A stretch of 64,000 nt of DNA from JADLDB01 sp040752975 (GCA_040752975.1 JBFMHF010000011.1:1-64000), one strand, 5' to 3'. Shown: positions 32,267 through 42,818, counted from the first letter of the stretch. The notes: generated by a model not told the origin, from the sequence alone. Numbers and translations are program-made.

Positions 32267-33999
32267 TCACGCCGGCTCGAGGAAGCGGCCCGCGGTCAGG
32301 TGCTCGATCAAGTCCCGCGCGGCCGCGGGCGGCAGGCGCGCCTTCGCCCTGAGCTCCGCCACCGCGGCGTCGACCGTGGTGGGCTGGGAGAAGACGCCCA
32401 GGACCGCCAGCACCGCCGCGCCTTCGTCGCCGGCCTGGAGGTGCGCGTGGGGCAGCCGGCCCGGGGCCACCGAAGGTGCGCAGGTGAGGCCGTGCCCATC
32501 GACGCTGCGCACCACCGTCACCGGCGCCTCGCGGAGCTTCGCCGGCACCTGCCAGGCCCCCAGCCAGTCGCCCAGCCGCACCACCTTCGTCATGGGCGCG
32601 GTGCTCTCGAGGCGCGTGCGGCCCGAGAGGGCCCGAGTCGCCTTCGCGTCGCGCCGCGCGCCGGCCAGCGCCTCCAGCGCCACCGCGGTGCGCGCCACCG
32701 CCGCCTCCAGCGTCGCGTCGGAGAAGCGCACCATCGGCACGCGCCCGTCGCCCGGCTCCTGCGCCGAGAAGTACGCGAGGAACTCGTCGAAGGTGCGCGC
32801 CTCCGTCGTCATGCCGAAGCGCGCGGGGTGCTCGGTGACGAGCGCGCCCGGCTGGGCCTCGAGGCGCTGGTAGCCCACCACGCAGCCCGCCTCCAGCACG
32901 GCCTCCACGTGACGGCGCTCCTCGTCCAGCGTGGCGAGGCTGGCGAAGGGCAGCCCGGCGATGCCGGAGACTTCGAGCTCGAGGTTCGCGTAGCGGCGGC
33001 ACTCCGCGATGACGGAGGCGAGCTGCGCGTCCGTCGGGCAGGGCTTGAGCAGCCCACGCTTCATCTGCTCGAGCCGCTGCGACTCGGAGAAGCAGCCGAT
33101 GTCCAGCACCAGGAAGACACGGGCGAAGGCCGACGCGAGCTTCTCGATGAGGCCGGGCGGCGGTACGCCCCACAGGAAGTACGTGGCCGAGTGCTTCGAG
33201 AGGTCGACTCCGCCCCACGCGCGTTCGAGGTACGCGGCGCTGCTGCCCTGGAAGTCGTAGCGGAGCTGCCAGGTGCGCGGCGCCACCTCGCGGTGGTCCT
33301 TCTGCACGCTCTCCTCGGGCCGCAGAAACGCGGTCGGCCGGCCGAAGGACGCCTGCTGCACGCCGCGGGTGCCTCCGCAGTACAGGCAGTTCTCGCTGCA
33401 GCCCTTGCCTGGGGCGATCCACCCTGAGAATGAGTGCGCGTCGAGGCCGCTGAGGAAGAGCTCGTCGAAGTGCGAGTAGTACGAGTCGGAGCTCTCCGGC
33501 CCCTGCACGTAGCGCAGGGGGGAACGTCGCGGCGAGCCGTCGGGCCCCCGGGCGACGACGTTGGGCGCGTCTTTCACGCCGCGGCAGAGGGCCAGCAGAG
33601 GTTCCTCGCCGTCACCGAGCACCACCTGGTCCACACAGGCCCACTGGGCGAGCTCTTTCCACCACCAGGCCGCCGAGTTGCCGCCCAGCACCACCTGCAC
33701 TTCAGGGTCGATGGACTTGAGCGCCTCCGCGACGAGCCGCGCGCGGGCCAGGTGATGGAACCACTTGAGGCTGAGACCCACCAGGCGCGGGCGGACGTGG
33801 TCCATCAGCCGCGAGAGGCTCCTGCGCACCTCGGCGGGCGTGACGTCGTCGTCGAAGAGGCGCACGCTGGCCTCGATGCCATGCCGGCGGAGGTAGCCGG
33901 CGAGGTAGAGGATGCCGCAGGTGGCCTCGCCCGCGCCGGCGCCGAGCAGCAGCACGGGTGAGAGCGCGTCGGGGAGCCGGGAGCGACGTGGCGCGCGGC

Positions 34000-34003
<4 letters not shown>
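32267..34003 (-). CDS. Cobalamin-binding-type radical SAM protein with C-terminal winged-helix-like domain
   Basis: A 578-residue protein. Residues 15-135 form a B12-binding-type Rossmann domain (VGLSLKWFHHLARARLVAEA, then VVLGGNSAAWWW). The radical SAM motif is Cys202, Cys206 and Cys209 (CSENCLYC). The core continues to about 420, and the last 60 residues (GAAVLAVLGVFSQPTTVDAA to the end) look like a PqqD/RRE-type winged helix. The presence of such a domain suggests peptide or protein substrates. It overlaps the stop of the upstream histidine kinase by 4 bp, an unusual pairing. The catalysed reaction is unknown. Confidence 0.75.
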
Positions 34004-35667
<1,664 letters not shown>

Positions 35668-35715
35668 CGAGAAGGCCTGTGAGCCTAGCGGACGGCCTCC
35701 CTGGCCGGCCAGACG

Positions 35716-36606
35716 TCAGCGCAGCTCGGGGTCGTACGGCGTCCCCAGCGCGGCGGGCGCAGCGCTCTTCCTGCCCGACAGCGCCAACACCACCAGCGTC
35801 AGCGCATAGGGGAGCGCCAGCAGCACGCCCTGCGGCACCACCTCGAGCAGCGAGGGCGCGCTGGACGCCAGCCCGATGCGCAGCGCGTTGCCGAAGGCGA
35901 AGAAGGCGGCGGCGGCCGCGGCGCCCAGCGGCGACCAGCGGCCAAACACCATCGCGGCCACGGCCATGAAGCCCAGGCCCGACGGCATGTGGTGCTCGAA
36001 GCGGTCGAGCGTAGCGGTGGACAGCGCCGCGCCGCCCAGCCCTGCGAAGGCGCCCGAGAGCAGGACGGCGCCGAAGCGCAGCCGCGACACACGCACGCCC
36101 ATCACCGCCACGGCTTGAGGCTTCTCTCCCACCGCGCGCAGGCGCAGGCCCCACGCCGTGCGCATCACCGCGAAGTGCACGCCCAGCGGCACGACGAAGG
36201 CGAGCCAGGTCAGCGGCGAGTGTCCCAGCCAGCGTGGCAGCTGGGCGATGGACGGCGTGGAGTTGGGTGAGTCGAAGACGGCCTCGAGGAGGAAGGCGCC
36301 CAGCGCCAGCATCACCAGGTTCAGCGCCATGCCCGAGACGACCTGGTCGCTGCGCCACCGCACACACAGCCACGCGTGCACGAAGGCCACCGCCGCGCCT
36401 GCGCCCATCCCCGCGAGGACGCCCAGCGGCGTCGGCATCGCCAGCGCGGCCACCGCCGCGACGAAGGCCCCGGCGCGCATCATCCCTTCCACGCCGACGT
36501 TCACCACGCCGGCGCGCTCTGAGAGCGTCGCGCCCACGGCGGCGAAGACCAGCGGCGGCGCCGCGTCCAGCACCGAAGAGAGGAGCGCGGCGAGCACCTC
36601 AAGCAC
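35716..36606 (-). CDS. ABC transporter permease, second nucleoside-type permease (NupQ/YufQ-like)
   Basis: A 296-residue membrane protein with about eight transmembrane helices of the BPD_transp_2 family. Typical features are TLSERAGVVNVGVEGMM near the N-terminus and GLGGAALS and FGRWSPLGA loops later. GTG 36606 is chosen because GGAGG lies 6 bp upstream and the family's N-terminus starts there. It belongs with the permease at 37221-38324 and the ATPase at 38317-39804: the arrangement ATPase, permease 1, permease 2 is that of purine/pyrimidine nucleoside importers (YufOPQ/BmpA type). The 600 bp separating it from permease 1 contain an in-frame repeat array; its start overlaps that open frame by 8 bp. 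Confidence 0.9.
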   Translation of the reverse strand: MLEVLAALLSSVLDAAPPLVFAAVGATLSERAGVVNVGVEGMMRAGAFVAAVAALAMPTPLGVLAGMGAGAAVAFVHAWLCVRWRSDQVVSGMALNLVMLALGAFLLEAVFDSPNSTPSIAQLPRWLGHSPLTWLAFVVPLGVHFAVMRTAWGLRLRAVGEKPQAVAVMGVRVSRLRFGAVLLSGAFAGLGGAALSTATLDRFEHHMPSGLGFMAVAAMVFGRWSPLGAAAAAAFFAFGNALRIGLASSAPSLLEVVPQGVLLALPYALTLVVLALSGRKSAAPAALGTPYDPELR

Positions 36607-37228
36607 GGCAAGCCTCCACGGGGGCGCCGCCAACCGACGTGCCGCCCCGGGCCGCGCGCGCGTCCGACGAGACGCCACGGAGGTGTCGCTCAGCGACGGA
36701 CAACCTCTCCTCAGGGCGCGGCGGAGGAGCGCGCACGTCCGACGAGGCGCCGCGGAGGTGTCGCTCAGCGACGGACAACCTCTCCTCGGGGCGCGGCGGA
36801 GGAGCGCGCACGTCTGACGAGGCGCCGCGGAGGTGTCGCTCAGCGACGGACAACCCCTCCTCGGGGCGCGGCGGAGGAGCGCGCACGTCCGACGAGGCGC
36901 GGCGGAGGTGTCGCTCTGCGACGGACAACCTCCCCTCGGGGCGCGGCGGCGGGGGACACCGCACTCGCACGTCCAACGAGACGCCGCCGAGGTGTCGCTC
37001 TGCGACGGACAACCTCCCCTCGGGGCGCGGCGGCGGGGGACACCGCACTCGCACGTCCAACGAGACGCCGCCGAGGTGTCGCTCTGCGACGGACAACCTC
37101 TCCTCAAGGCGCAGCGGAGGAGCGCGCACGTCCGACGAGGCGCCGTGGAGGAGTCGCTCAGCCCCGGGCAGCCTCCTCGGGACGCCGCGGGGGCCCGCCG
37201 GCTCGTGCTCGAGGCAGTGCTCACGCAT
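36599..37228 (-). CDS. Possible repeat-encoded 209-residue protein between the two permeases
   Basis: An ATG at 37228 sits 6 bp after a perfect AAGGAGG (37235-37241) and 8 bp inside the end of permease 1. The frame runs through seven tandem repeats and stops at 36599-36601, overlapping the permease 2 start by 8 bp. The protein is basic, Arg/Pro/Ala-rich and built of a 25- or 28-residue unit containing RLSVAERHLRG and SSDVRAPPPRPE. No family, signal peptide or TM helix is seen. All repeat lengths (75, 84 bp) are multiples of 3. The other frame in register with permease 2 is also open, so real expression of this protein is unproven. Confidence 0.4.
   Translation of the reverse strand: MREHCLEHEPAGPRGVPRRLPGAERLLHGASSDVRAPPLRLEERLSVAERHLGGVSLDVRVRCPPPPRPEGRLSVAERHLGGVSLDVRVRCPPPPRPEGRLSVAERHLRRASSDVRAPPPRPEEGLSVAERHLRGASSDVRAPPPRPEERLSVAERHLRGASSDVRAPPPRPEERLSVAERHLRGVSSDARAARGGTSVGGAPVEACRA
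36661..37200. repeat. Tandem array of seven 75- or 84-bp units
   Basis: Units begin at 36661, 36736, 36811, 36886, 36970, 37054 and 37129 with lengths 75, 75, 75, 84, 84, 75 and about 72 (degenerate last unit). Units 2 and 3 differ by only two or three bases. Each complete unit holds a small palindrome, GTCGCTCAGCGAC or its variant GTCGCTCTGCGAC, and a longer stem: CTCCTC with GAGGAG, replaced in the 84-bp units by TCCCC with GGGGA. The array lies between the two permease genes of a nucleoside ABC importer. It is a minisatellite-like array without unique spacers, so it is not a CRISPR. Confidence 0.95.
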
Positions 37229-38324
37229 TCACGGCCTCCTTCTTCCTCGCCACGCGCGCGAGGAGCCGGTCCCACACCAGCCGGGCGGCCACCAGCAACA
37301 GCGCGAAGCCCTGGATCAACTCGGGGAAGGACTTGTGCACGCCGAACAACTGCATGCGCGTGCCCCCGGCGCGCAGGCCGCCGAAGAGGAGGGCGCTGGC
37401 AGTGACGCCCAGCGGGTGTCCCCCGCCGATGAGGGCCATGGCGATGCCGTCGAAGCCGTAGGGGGCGCCCAGCGAGGCGGGGTACTTGAGCTCGGTGCCC
37501 AGCACCAGCACCGCGCCGGCCAGCCCGGCGAAGACGCCAGCGAGACACATCGCCTGGACGAGACCCTTCGACACGTCGATGCCGCCAGCGCGCGCGGCCT
37601 CGGCGTTGAGGCCGATGGCGCGCCACTCGTAACCCTTGCGGAAGCGCGAGAGGAAGAGCCAGGCGCCCACCGCCGCCAGCAGCGCGAGGAGGAAGCCCGC
37701 GTTGAGGCGCGACGTCTCGCCGAGGAGCCGCGGCAGCTCGGCGGAGGCGTGGATCTGCGCGGTCCCGGGAATGGAGTTGTCGCCCGAGGCCGTGGCGCGC
37801 AGCGGGCCCACCACCAGCCAGTTCTCCACCAGGCTCACGGCGATCCAGTTCAGCATGATGGTGCTGATGACCTCGTGCACGCCCCGGCGGACCTTCAGCA
37901 GCGCCGGCCCCAGCGCATACAGCGCTCCCGCCACGGCCGCGGCGAGGAGGCAGGCCGTCACGTGCAGGACGCCGGGCAGCTCCACCTGCGCACCCACCAC
38001 CGCCGCCGCCAGCGCGCCCACCATCAACTGTCCCTGGGCGCCGATGTTGAAGAGGCCGACGCGGAAGGCGACGGCCACCGAGAGCCCCGTGAAAGTGAGG
38101 AGCGCGGCCTTGGTGCCGGCCTCTCCCAGCGGGCGCAGCACGGCGCCGGCGTTGTCCGTCTCGAGGTAGCGCGGCCAGTCACCGAAGGCGCCCCACAGCA
38201 TCGCGGCGAAGGCGTCCACCGCGTTGCCGAAGCCGCGCGTCAGGCCCACCGCCACGAAGCAGGCGAGGAGCGACGTGAAGACGGCCAGCACCGAAGGGAG
38301 CCCGCCCGACACCGCCTTACGCAT
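37221..38324 (-). CDS. ABC transporter permease, first nucleoside-type permease (NupP/YufP-like)
   Basis: A 367-residue membrane protein with about nine helices of the BPD_transp_2 family. Diagnostic stretches are FRVGLFNIGAQGQLMVGALA, GVHEVISTIMLNWIAV and the cytoplasmic ARAGGIDV loop that contacts the ATPase, all typical of nucleoside importer permeases. Its ATG overlaps the ATPase stop by 8 bp. In known systems, substrates are purine or pyrimidine nucleosides delivered by a BMP-type lipoprotein; such a lipoprotein is encoded at 50567-51724. Confidence 0.92.
   Translation of the reverse strand: MRKAVSGGLPSVLAVFTSLLACFVAVGLTRGFGNAVDAFAAMLWGAFGDWPRYLETDNAGAVLRPLGEAGTKAALLTFTGLSVAVAFRVGLFNIGAQGQLMVGALAAAVVGAQVELPGVLHVTACLLAAAVAGALYALGPALLKVRRGVHEVISTIMLNWIAVSLVENWLVVGPLRATASGDNSIPGTAQIHASAELPRLLGETSRLNAGFLLALLAAVGAWLFLSRFRKGYEWRAIGLNAEAARAGGIDVSKGLVQAMCLAGVFAGLAGAVLVLGTELKYPASLGAPYGFDGIAMALIGGGHPLGVTASALLFGGLRAGGTRMQLFGVHKSFPELIQGFALLLVAARLVWDRLLARVARKKEAVNA
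37235..37241 (-). promoter_or_regulatory. Strong ribosome-binding site AAGGAGG at the end of permease 1
   Basis: A complete anti-16S match 6 nt upstream of ATG 37228, the start of the repeat-encoded frame, inside the last codons of permease 1 (Lys-Lys-Glu-Ala). It supports translation entering the repeat array, but could also arise by chance from the KKEA codons. Confidence 0.45.
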
Positions 38325-39804
38325 CCGACACCCCCAGCATCCTCCGCCCGATGAGGCGCTCTTCGAAGGCCGCGCGCTCGAGCTCGGCGGTGACGCGGCC
38401 CTCGAAGAGGACGACGACGCGATCAGACAGCGCCAGCACCTCGTCGAGGTCCAGCGAGACGAGCAGGACGCCGCAGCCGCGCTGGCGCTCCTCCTCCAGG
38501 CGGCGCTGCACCTGCGCCACCGCGGCGATGTCCAGCCCGCGCGTCGGCTGCACCACCACCAGCAGCTTCGGCTGGCCGTCCAGCTCGCGGCCCACCACCA
38601 GCTTCTGCTGGTTGCCTCCCGAGAGGGCGCCCACCCGCAGCGTCCCGTCGCGTGGGCGGACGTCGTTGGCCTCGAGGAGGTGGGCGGTGCGGGCCCGGCG
38701 CCCGAAGAAGTCGATGAGGGGCCCCTTCGCGAAGGGCGGGACGGCGTGGCGGCCCAACGCGACGTTCTCCTCGACCGTCATATCGGCCACCACCGCGCGC
38801 CGGAGCCGGTCCTCGGGGATGTGGGCGACGCCCTGCGCGCGCGCTTCGCCGGGAGAGAGGTGCGTGAAGCGGCGGCCGAAGAGCTCCAGCGTGCCGGTGA
38901 AGTCGCGCAGGCCCGTCAGCACCTCCGCCAGCTCGCGCTGGCCGTTGCCGTCGACACCCGCGATGCCGAGGATTTCCCCCGCGCGGAGAGAGAACGAGAT
39001 GTCCTGCAGCTTCTCCGCCCGCAGCTTGTCCACGCGCAGCACGACTTCGCCGGGCGCGCACGCGGCCCTCGGGCCTGGGGCAGGGGAGGCGCTCTTCTCG
39101 CCCACCATCAGCTCTGCCAGCGCTTCGGCGCTCGTCTCATCGGGCTTCACCTCGGCCACCTTCTTCCCGCGGCGCATCACCGCGATGCGGGTGGCGAAGG
39201 CCAGCACCTCCTTCAGCTTGTGGGAGATGAGCACCACCGCGAGCCCCGAGTCGGAGAGGGCGCGGGTGACCGCGAAGAGCTCGTCGGCCTCCTGGGGCGT
39301 GAGGACGGCGGTGGGCTCGTCGAGGATGAGGGTGCTGACGCCGCGGTGGAGCGCCTTGACGATTTCCACCTTCTGCTGGCTGCCGACGGTGAGGGTGTCC
39401 ACCCGCGCGCGCGCGTCGACGGAGAAGCCGAAGCGGCGGCAGCTGGCCTGCACCTGGGCCACCGCGGCGTCGAGGTCGAGGAGGCCGCCGCGCGTCGGCT
39501 CCGCGCCCAGCACCACGTTCTCCGCGACCGTCAGCGTCGGCACGAGGGTGAAGTGCTGGTGCACCATGCCCACGCCGCGGGCCAGCGCCTCGGCGGGAGT
39601 GGTGACCTTCACCGGCTTGCCCTCGAAGCGCACCTCGCCGGCGTCCGGGTGGTACAGGCCGTACAGCACGTTCATCAGCGAGGACTTGCCGGCGCCGTTC
39701 TCCCCGATGAGCGCGAGTCGCTCTCCGCGCGCGATGGTCAGCGAGACGTCATCCAGCGCGAGGACGCCTCCGAAGCGCTTCGTGATGTGCGAGAGCTCAA
39801 TCAC
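38317..39804 (-). CDS. ABC transporter ATP-binding protein, nucleoside type (NupO/YufO-like)
   Basis: A 495-residue protein with two fused nucleotide-binding domains, as in sugar and nucleoside importers (RbsA/YufO type). The first half has Walker A GENGAGKSS, signature LTVGSQQKVEI and Walker B LILDEPTAVLTP. The second half is degenerate (GVDGNGQRELAEVLTG in place of Walker A; LSGGNQQKLVVGREL signature; TRGLD in place of the D-loop region). It energises the two permeases downstream. It is the first gene of the three-gene operon. Confidence 0.93.
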   Translation of the reverse strand: MIELSHITKRFGGVLALDDVSLTIARGERLALIGENGAGKSSLMNVLYGLYHPDAGEVRFEGKPVKVTTPAEALARGVGMVHQHFTLVPTLTVAENVVLGAEPTRGGLLDLDAAVAQVQASCRRFGFSVDARARVDTLTVGSQQKVEIVKALHRGVSTLILDEPTAVLTPQEADELFAVTRALSDSGLAVVLISHKLKEVLAFATRIAVMRRGKKVAEVKPDETSAEALAELMVGEKSASPAPGPRAACAPGEVVLRVDKLRAEKLQDISFSLRAGEILGIAGVDGNGQRELAEVLTGLRDFTGTLELFGRRFTHLSPGEARAQGVAHIPEDRLRRAVVADMTVEENVALGRHAVPPFAKGPLIDFFGRRARTAHLLEANDVRPRDGTLRVGALSGGNQQKLVVGRELDGQPKLLVVVQPTRGLDIAAVAQVQRRLEEERQRGCGVLLVSLDLDEVLALSDRVVVLFEGRVTAELERAAFEERLIGRRMLGVSDA

Positions 39805-39854
39805 CGGGCGAGGCCCGTGAGCTTACGGGAATACCGCGCGCCGACGCGGTGCTT

Positions 39855-40073
39855 TCAGGGGGCTTGGGCTTCGTCTTCCGCCGGTGCGGCCGTCAGCCCG
39901 CCCAGCGACATCTTCAAGATGCCGGGGGTTGGTGAGCGGCACAGCGCGGTTCCAACGGTCTCGACGCAGGTGGCGAGGTTCCCGGCGCAGTGCACCTGCT
40001 GGCCTCGGTGAGTCGACCGCTCGGTCAGGGAAAGGGGCCGGGAGCTTGTCTGGCGTGAGGATGAATGATCCAC
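39855..40073 (-). CDS. Possible small protein upstream of the nucleoside transporter operon
   Basis: A minus-strand frame of up to 72 residues ending TAAPAEDEAQAP. From GTG 39995 it reads VHCAGNLATCVETVGTALCR, then GILKMSLGGLTA, with strongly GC-biased third codon positions, which argues for real coding. Three Cys are present. There is no recognised family, and the start is unclear (ATG 40073 or GTG 39995). It could also be a remnant. The remaining 39805-40124 sequence shows no other gene. Confidence 0.3.
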   Translation of the reverse strand: MDHSSSRQTSSRPLSLTERSTHRGQQVHCAGNLATCVETVGTALCRSPTPGILKMSLGGLTAAPAEDEAQAP

Positions 40074-40124
40074 AGGGCCGGGTGCGGGAAGCTCGCGCGG
40101 GCGGCTCGAAGAGGAGGCGGGACC

Positions 40125-41696
40125 ATGGGCGATGCCAGCGCTTCACCCGAAGCGGCGCGACGCGCGCTGGCTGGCGGCGACTTCCGTACGGCCCTCCAGC
40201 TTTCTCTCGAGGCGTGGCGGGCGGCCCGCTGTGCGGAGATCTCCGCGGCCGTGCGTTGGGCGAGCGACCGCGCGCGCAGCGACTTCACGCCGCCGAAGGA
40301 ACGAACCGCCCTGAAGTTCTCCAGTGCGTGGCGCGCTGCGCTGGGCGACATCGTCCACCGCGCCTGGGCGCTGGAGTCCGTGCTGGAGCTCCTGCCGGGC
40401 AAGGACAGTGACTCGAAGTGCGAGGCGCTCCTCGAGCGGCTGCGTGCCCTGGAGCAGCTGGAGGGCGACCCGCGCATCGCCGCGAGGATGCTGGCGCTGG
40501 TGGAGCTCGACCCGCCGCTGCTCGGCTTCACCGAGGTACGGGAGGTGCTGGGCCGCGTCCTGGTGCGCCACGGAGACGGCTCGCTGCGCGGACCTCTCCT
40601 GGCGGTGCTGGAGAAGAGCCCGAGGGAAACGGGCCTGCGAGAAGTCGTCGATGCGCTGCCGGCCGAGGCGCGGCTGGCCGGAGACGTGGCCCTCGCCTGG
40701 CGCGCTCTGCTTCCGTCCCGGCCGAAGCCTTCGGGCGAGGCGCCGTGGGAGGCCGCCGTCACCGCCCGCGACGACGACGGGCCGCGCGCGGTGCTGGCCG
40801 ACTGGTTGTTGGAGCACGGTGACGTGCGGGGCGAGTTCATCGCGCTGCAGCTCAAGGAGGCACGCGGCGAGGCGTCGGAGGACGAGGTGAAGCGGGCCGC
40901 GGCGTTGCTGGCCGAGCACCGGGTGGCGTGGCTGGGTGAGGTGGCGCGCATCGTCCACCGGGCGGAGTTTCGCCGCGGCTTCCTCCACACCCTGGAGCTG
41001 GCCGGCTCCTGGAGCCTCGCGCGCCAGGCCTGGGCGCAGGTGACGGCCGCGAAGGAGCTCGAGACGGTGGAGGTGCTGGAGCCGGGCGAAGCGACGGGCC
41101 CCATCTACGCGCCCTTCGTGGCCTCCCCGGTGTTGGCGCAGCTGCGGCGGGTGGTGTTGTGGGAAGACGTGACGCTCGCGGCGCTGGAGGAGCGGCTGCC
41201 CGCCTCGCTGCGGGGCATCGAGGTGCGGCGGTGGAAGCGCTTCGAGACGAAGGTGAGGCTGCGCGAGCGGGTGCTGCCGCTGCTGGAGCGGCTCGAGTCG
41301 CTCGACGAGCTGGCGGTTCCGGCCGAGTTCGTGGAGCTGATTCCTCCGGCGCGCCTCGCGAAGCTGAAGTGGCTGGGGGCCGACGGCGCCGAGCTGCGTC
41401 ACGCCAAGGCCCTGCTGGAGCAGCTGGCCCCCGGAGCGACGCTGCGGGTGGCGTCGGCGCCGGCGGTCGAGCTGCGCCGTCGGGGAGGCGAGGTCGAGGG
41501 CCGCGTCTTCGGCCCGCTCTTCTTCAAGGGCATCGCCCCGGAGCTGGCGAAGAACCTGAGGAAGGCGGGCGTGACGCGGGTGGAGGTGGTGGGGCACGTG
41601 GCGCTGACGAAGGAGCTTGAGAAGGCGTGCGGCCCGAAGCTGCCCGTCACGTGGCGGCCCCAGCCGTCCGGAGTCGTCACCGGACTCAAGAAGTGA
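40125..41696 (+). CDS. TIGR02996 domain-containing protein
   Basis: A 523-residue soluble protein with a clear TIGR02996-type segment at about 205-240 (RAVLADWLLEHGDVRGEFIA), a motif frequent in myxobacterial and planctomycete proteins. It is followed by a leucine-rich-repeat-like helical region (LRRVVLWEDVTLAALEERLP, LDELAVPAEFVELIP). The N-terminal 200 residues are helical, perhaps HEAT-like. ATG 40125 has GAGGAGG 8 bp upstream. The function of the family is unknown. It is divergent from the nucleoside transporter operon. Confidence 0.75.
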   Translation: MGDASASPEAARRALAGGDFRTALQLSLEAWRAARCAEISAAVRWASDRARSDFTPPKERTALKFSSAWRAALGDIVHRAWALESVLELLPGKDSDSKCEALLERLRALEQLEGDPRIAARMLALVELDPPLLGFTEVREVLGRVLVRHGDGSLRGPLLAVLEKSPRETGLREVVDALPAEARLAGDVALAWRALLPSRPKPSGEAPWEAAVTARDDDGPRAVLADWLLEHGDVRGEFIALQLKEARGEASEDEVKRAAALLAEHRVAWLGEVARIVHRAEFRRGFLHTLELAGSWSLARQAWAQVTAAKELETVEVLEPGEATGPIYAPFVASPVLAQLRRVVLWEDVTLAALEERLPASLRGIEVRRWKRFETKVRLRERVLPLLERLESLDELAVPAEFVELIPPARLAKLKWLGADGAELRHAKALLEQLAPGATLRVASAPAVELRRRGGEVEGRVFGPLFFKGIAPELAKNLRKAGVTRVEVVGHVALTKELEKACGPKLPVTWRPQPSGVVTGLKK

Positions 41697-41899
41697 CCGC
41701 GCGGCCCGGGAAAAGGTGCGGTCCTTTCCTGCATGTAGGCGTGCCCACGGCTGTGCACACCGCGTTGGCGCGCCCATGTCTCAGGCGTGTCGTGCCTACC
41801 TCGCCAACCCATGAGATTACCGCGGAGATGTCCCGTCCCGTGGCTGGCCCGGGGCGTGCTTCGTGTCAGGCCGCACCCGTCGACCGTGGGGAACGAGCC

Positions 41900-42394
41900 A
41901 TGCGCAGCGCGCTCATCGTGACTGGCCTGTTGCTGACTGTGGCGGTCTCCGTCGGCTGCCAGCGTGCGCAGGCGAAGGACCCGAAGGTGACGGCGGTGGC
42001 GCCGGTGTGCACGACGCTGGTGGTGCACCTCAACCAGCCCGCGCCCGACGGCTGTGCGCGCATCTCGGCGGACGACATTGGCCGGCTGCCGCTGGAGTTG
42101 GACGTGGGAGGCCGCGCGGTGAGGCTGGCGGAGTGGACGGCCACTGACGAGACGCAGGCCGAGCTGGTGGGCTTCGCCGCGCAGCTACCGGCGGACGTCA
42201 TCTACACGGTGCGGGCAGGCGACGACGTCTTCGTGGGCGGGGAGCCGCGCTTCCTTCACCCGCACGGCCTGGTGGGCCCGAAGGTGCACGGCATCGACCA
42301 GGTGACGTTCTGCCGCCTGCCGCAGCGCCCGCGCGAGTGCCTGGGCAGCGGCGTCGTCATCGACGAGTCGCTGCCGACGTTGGCGGCCCGCTGA
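41900..42394 (+). CDS. Small lipoprotein upstream of the hyp genes
   Basis: A 164-residue lipoprotein (lipobox VSVGC near residue 20) with a compact mature domain containing four Cys (CTTLV, CARIS, CRLPQ and CLGSG). ATG 41900 is chosen because it opens the signal peptide; a GAACGAG is the only upstream ribosome-like sequence. No family is recognised. It precedes hypC by 200 bp on the same strand; hairpins at 42462-42489 and 42536-42567 lie between them, so separate transcription is likely. Confidence 0.65.
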   Translation: MRSALIVTGLLLTVAVSVGCQRAQAKDPKVTAVAPVCTTLVVHLNQPAPDGCARISADDIGRLPLELDVGGRAVRLAEWTATDETQAELVGFAAQLPADVIYTVRAGDDVFVGGEPRFLHPHGLVGPKVHGIDQVTFCRLPQRPRECLGSGVVIDESLPTLAAR

Positions 42395-42461
42395 TCGTCG
42401 CCCGCTCCGTCGCCACCCCCAAGGCACCGGCGCGCTGTTGCTCGAGGCCGCCTCCACGTGG

Positions 42462-42489
42462 TGACGGCTGGCGGACTCCAGCCGGTCAG
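42462..42489. terminator. Strong stem-loop downstream of the lipoprotein gene
   Basis: Arms CGGCTGG (42465-42471) and CCAGCCG (42478-42484) pair perfectly around CGGACT, and flanking TGA/TCA can extend the stem with one bulged G. It lies 70 bp after the lipoprotein stop. It could end that transcript, although no U-tract follows. Confidence 0.4.
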
Positions 42490-42535
42490 CGCAAGGAATG
42501 CGCCCGCCGCAGAGTGTGCCGGGGGAAGGGCGCGG

Positions 42536-42567
42536 CCAGACGTCGGAAACATGGAGACCGCGTCTGG
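42536..42567. promoter_or_regulatory. Inverted repeat CCAGACG ... CGTCTGG upstream of hypC
   Basis: Perfect 7-bp arms (42536-42542 and 42561-42567) with an 18-bp spacer, ending 26 bp before the hypC ATG. The position suits an operator or 5' UTR structure controlling the hyp operon. Confidence 0.4.
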
Positions 42568-42593
42568 TGTGCCTGATGCACGTCAACACGCGC

Positions 42594-42814
42594 ATGTGCC
42601 TGGCCATCCCCGTGCGCGTCGTGGAGCTGCTGGAGGGCGCCTCCGCGCGGGTGGACATGGGTGGCGTGCAGAAGGACATCTCGCTGGCGCTGGTGGAGGA
42701 CGTGAAGGTGGGCGACTACGTCATCCTCCACGTCGGCTACGCGCTGCAGAAGCTCGACCGGGATGAAGCGGAGAAGACGCTGGCGCTCATCGCCGCGTCG
42801 GGGGTCCAGCCGGC

Positions 42815-42818
<4 letters not shown>
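42594..42818 (+). CDS. hypC: Hydrogenase maturation chaperone HypC
   Basis: A 74-residue HypC/HupF protein beginning MCLAIPVRVVELL. The Cys directly after the Met is essential in this family, so the start must be ATG 42594, not the ATG at 42575 or any earlier codon. HypC carries the Fe(CN)2CO unit together with HypD and hands it to the large subunit of [NiFe] hydrogenase. Its stop overlaps hypD by 4 bp. Confidence 0.93.

Noticed and set aside
36661..37200. CRISPR array
   Set aside because: The repeats are contiguous and similar along their full length, with no unique spacers, and no cas genes lie nearby.
37221..37626. Very long permease 2 start, with translation running from within permease 1 through the repeats
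   Set aside because: The frame is open, but the GTG at 36606 has a proper GGAGG site at the right distance and the protein family starts exactly there.
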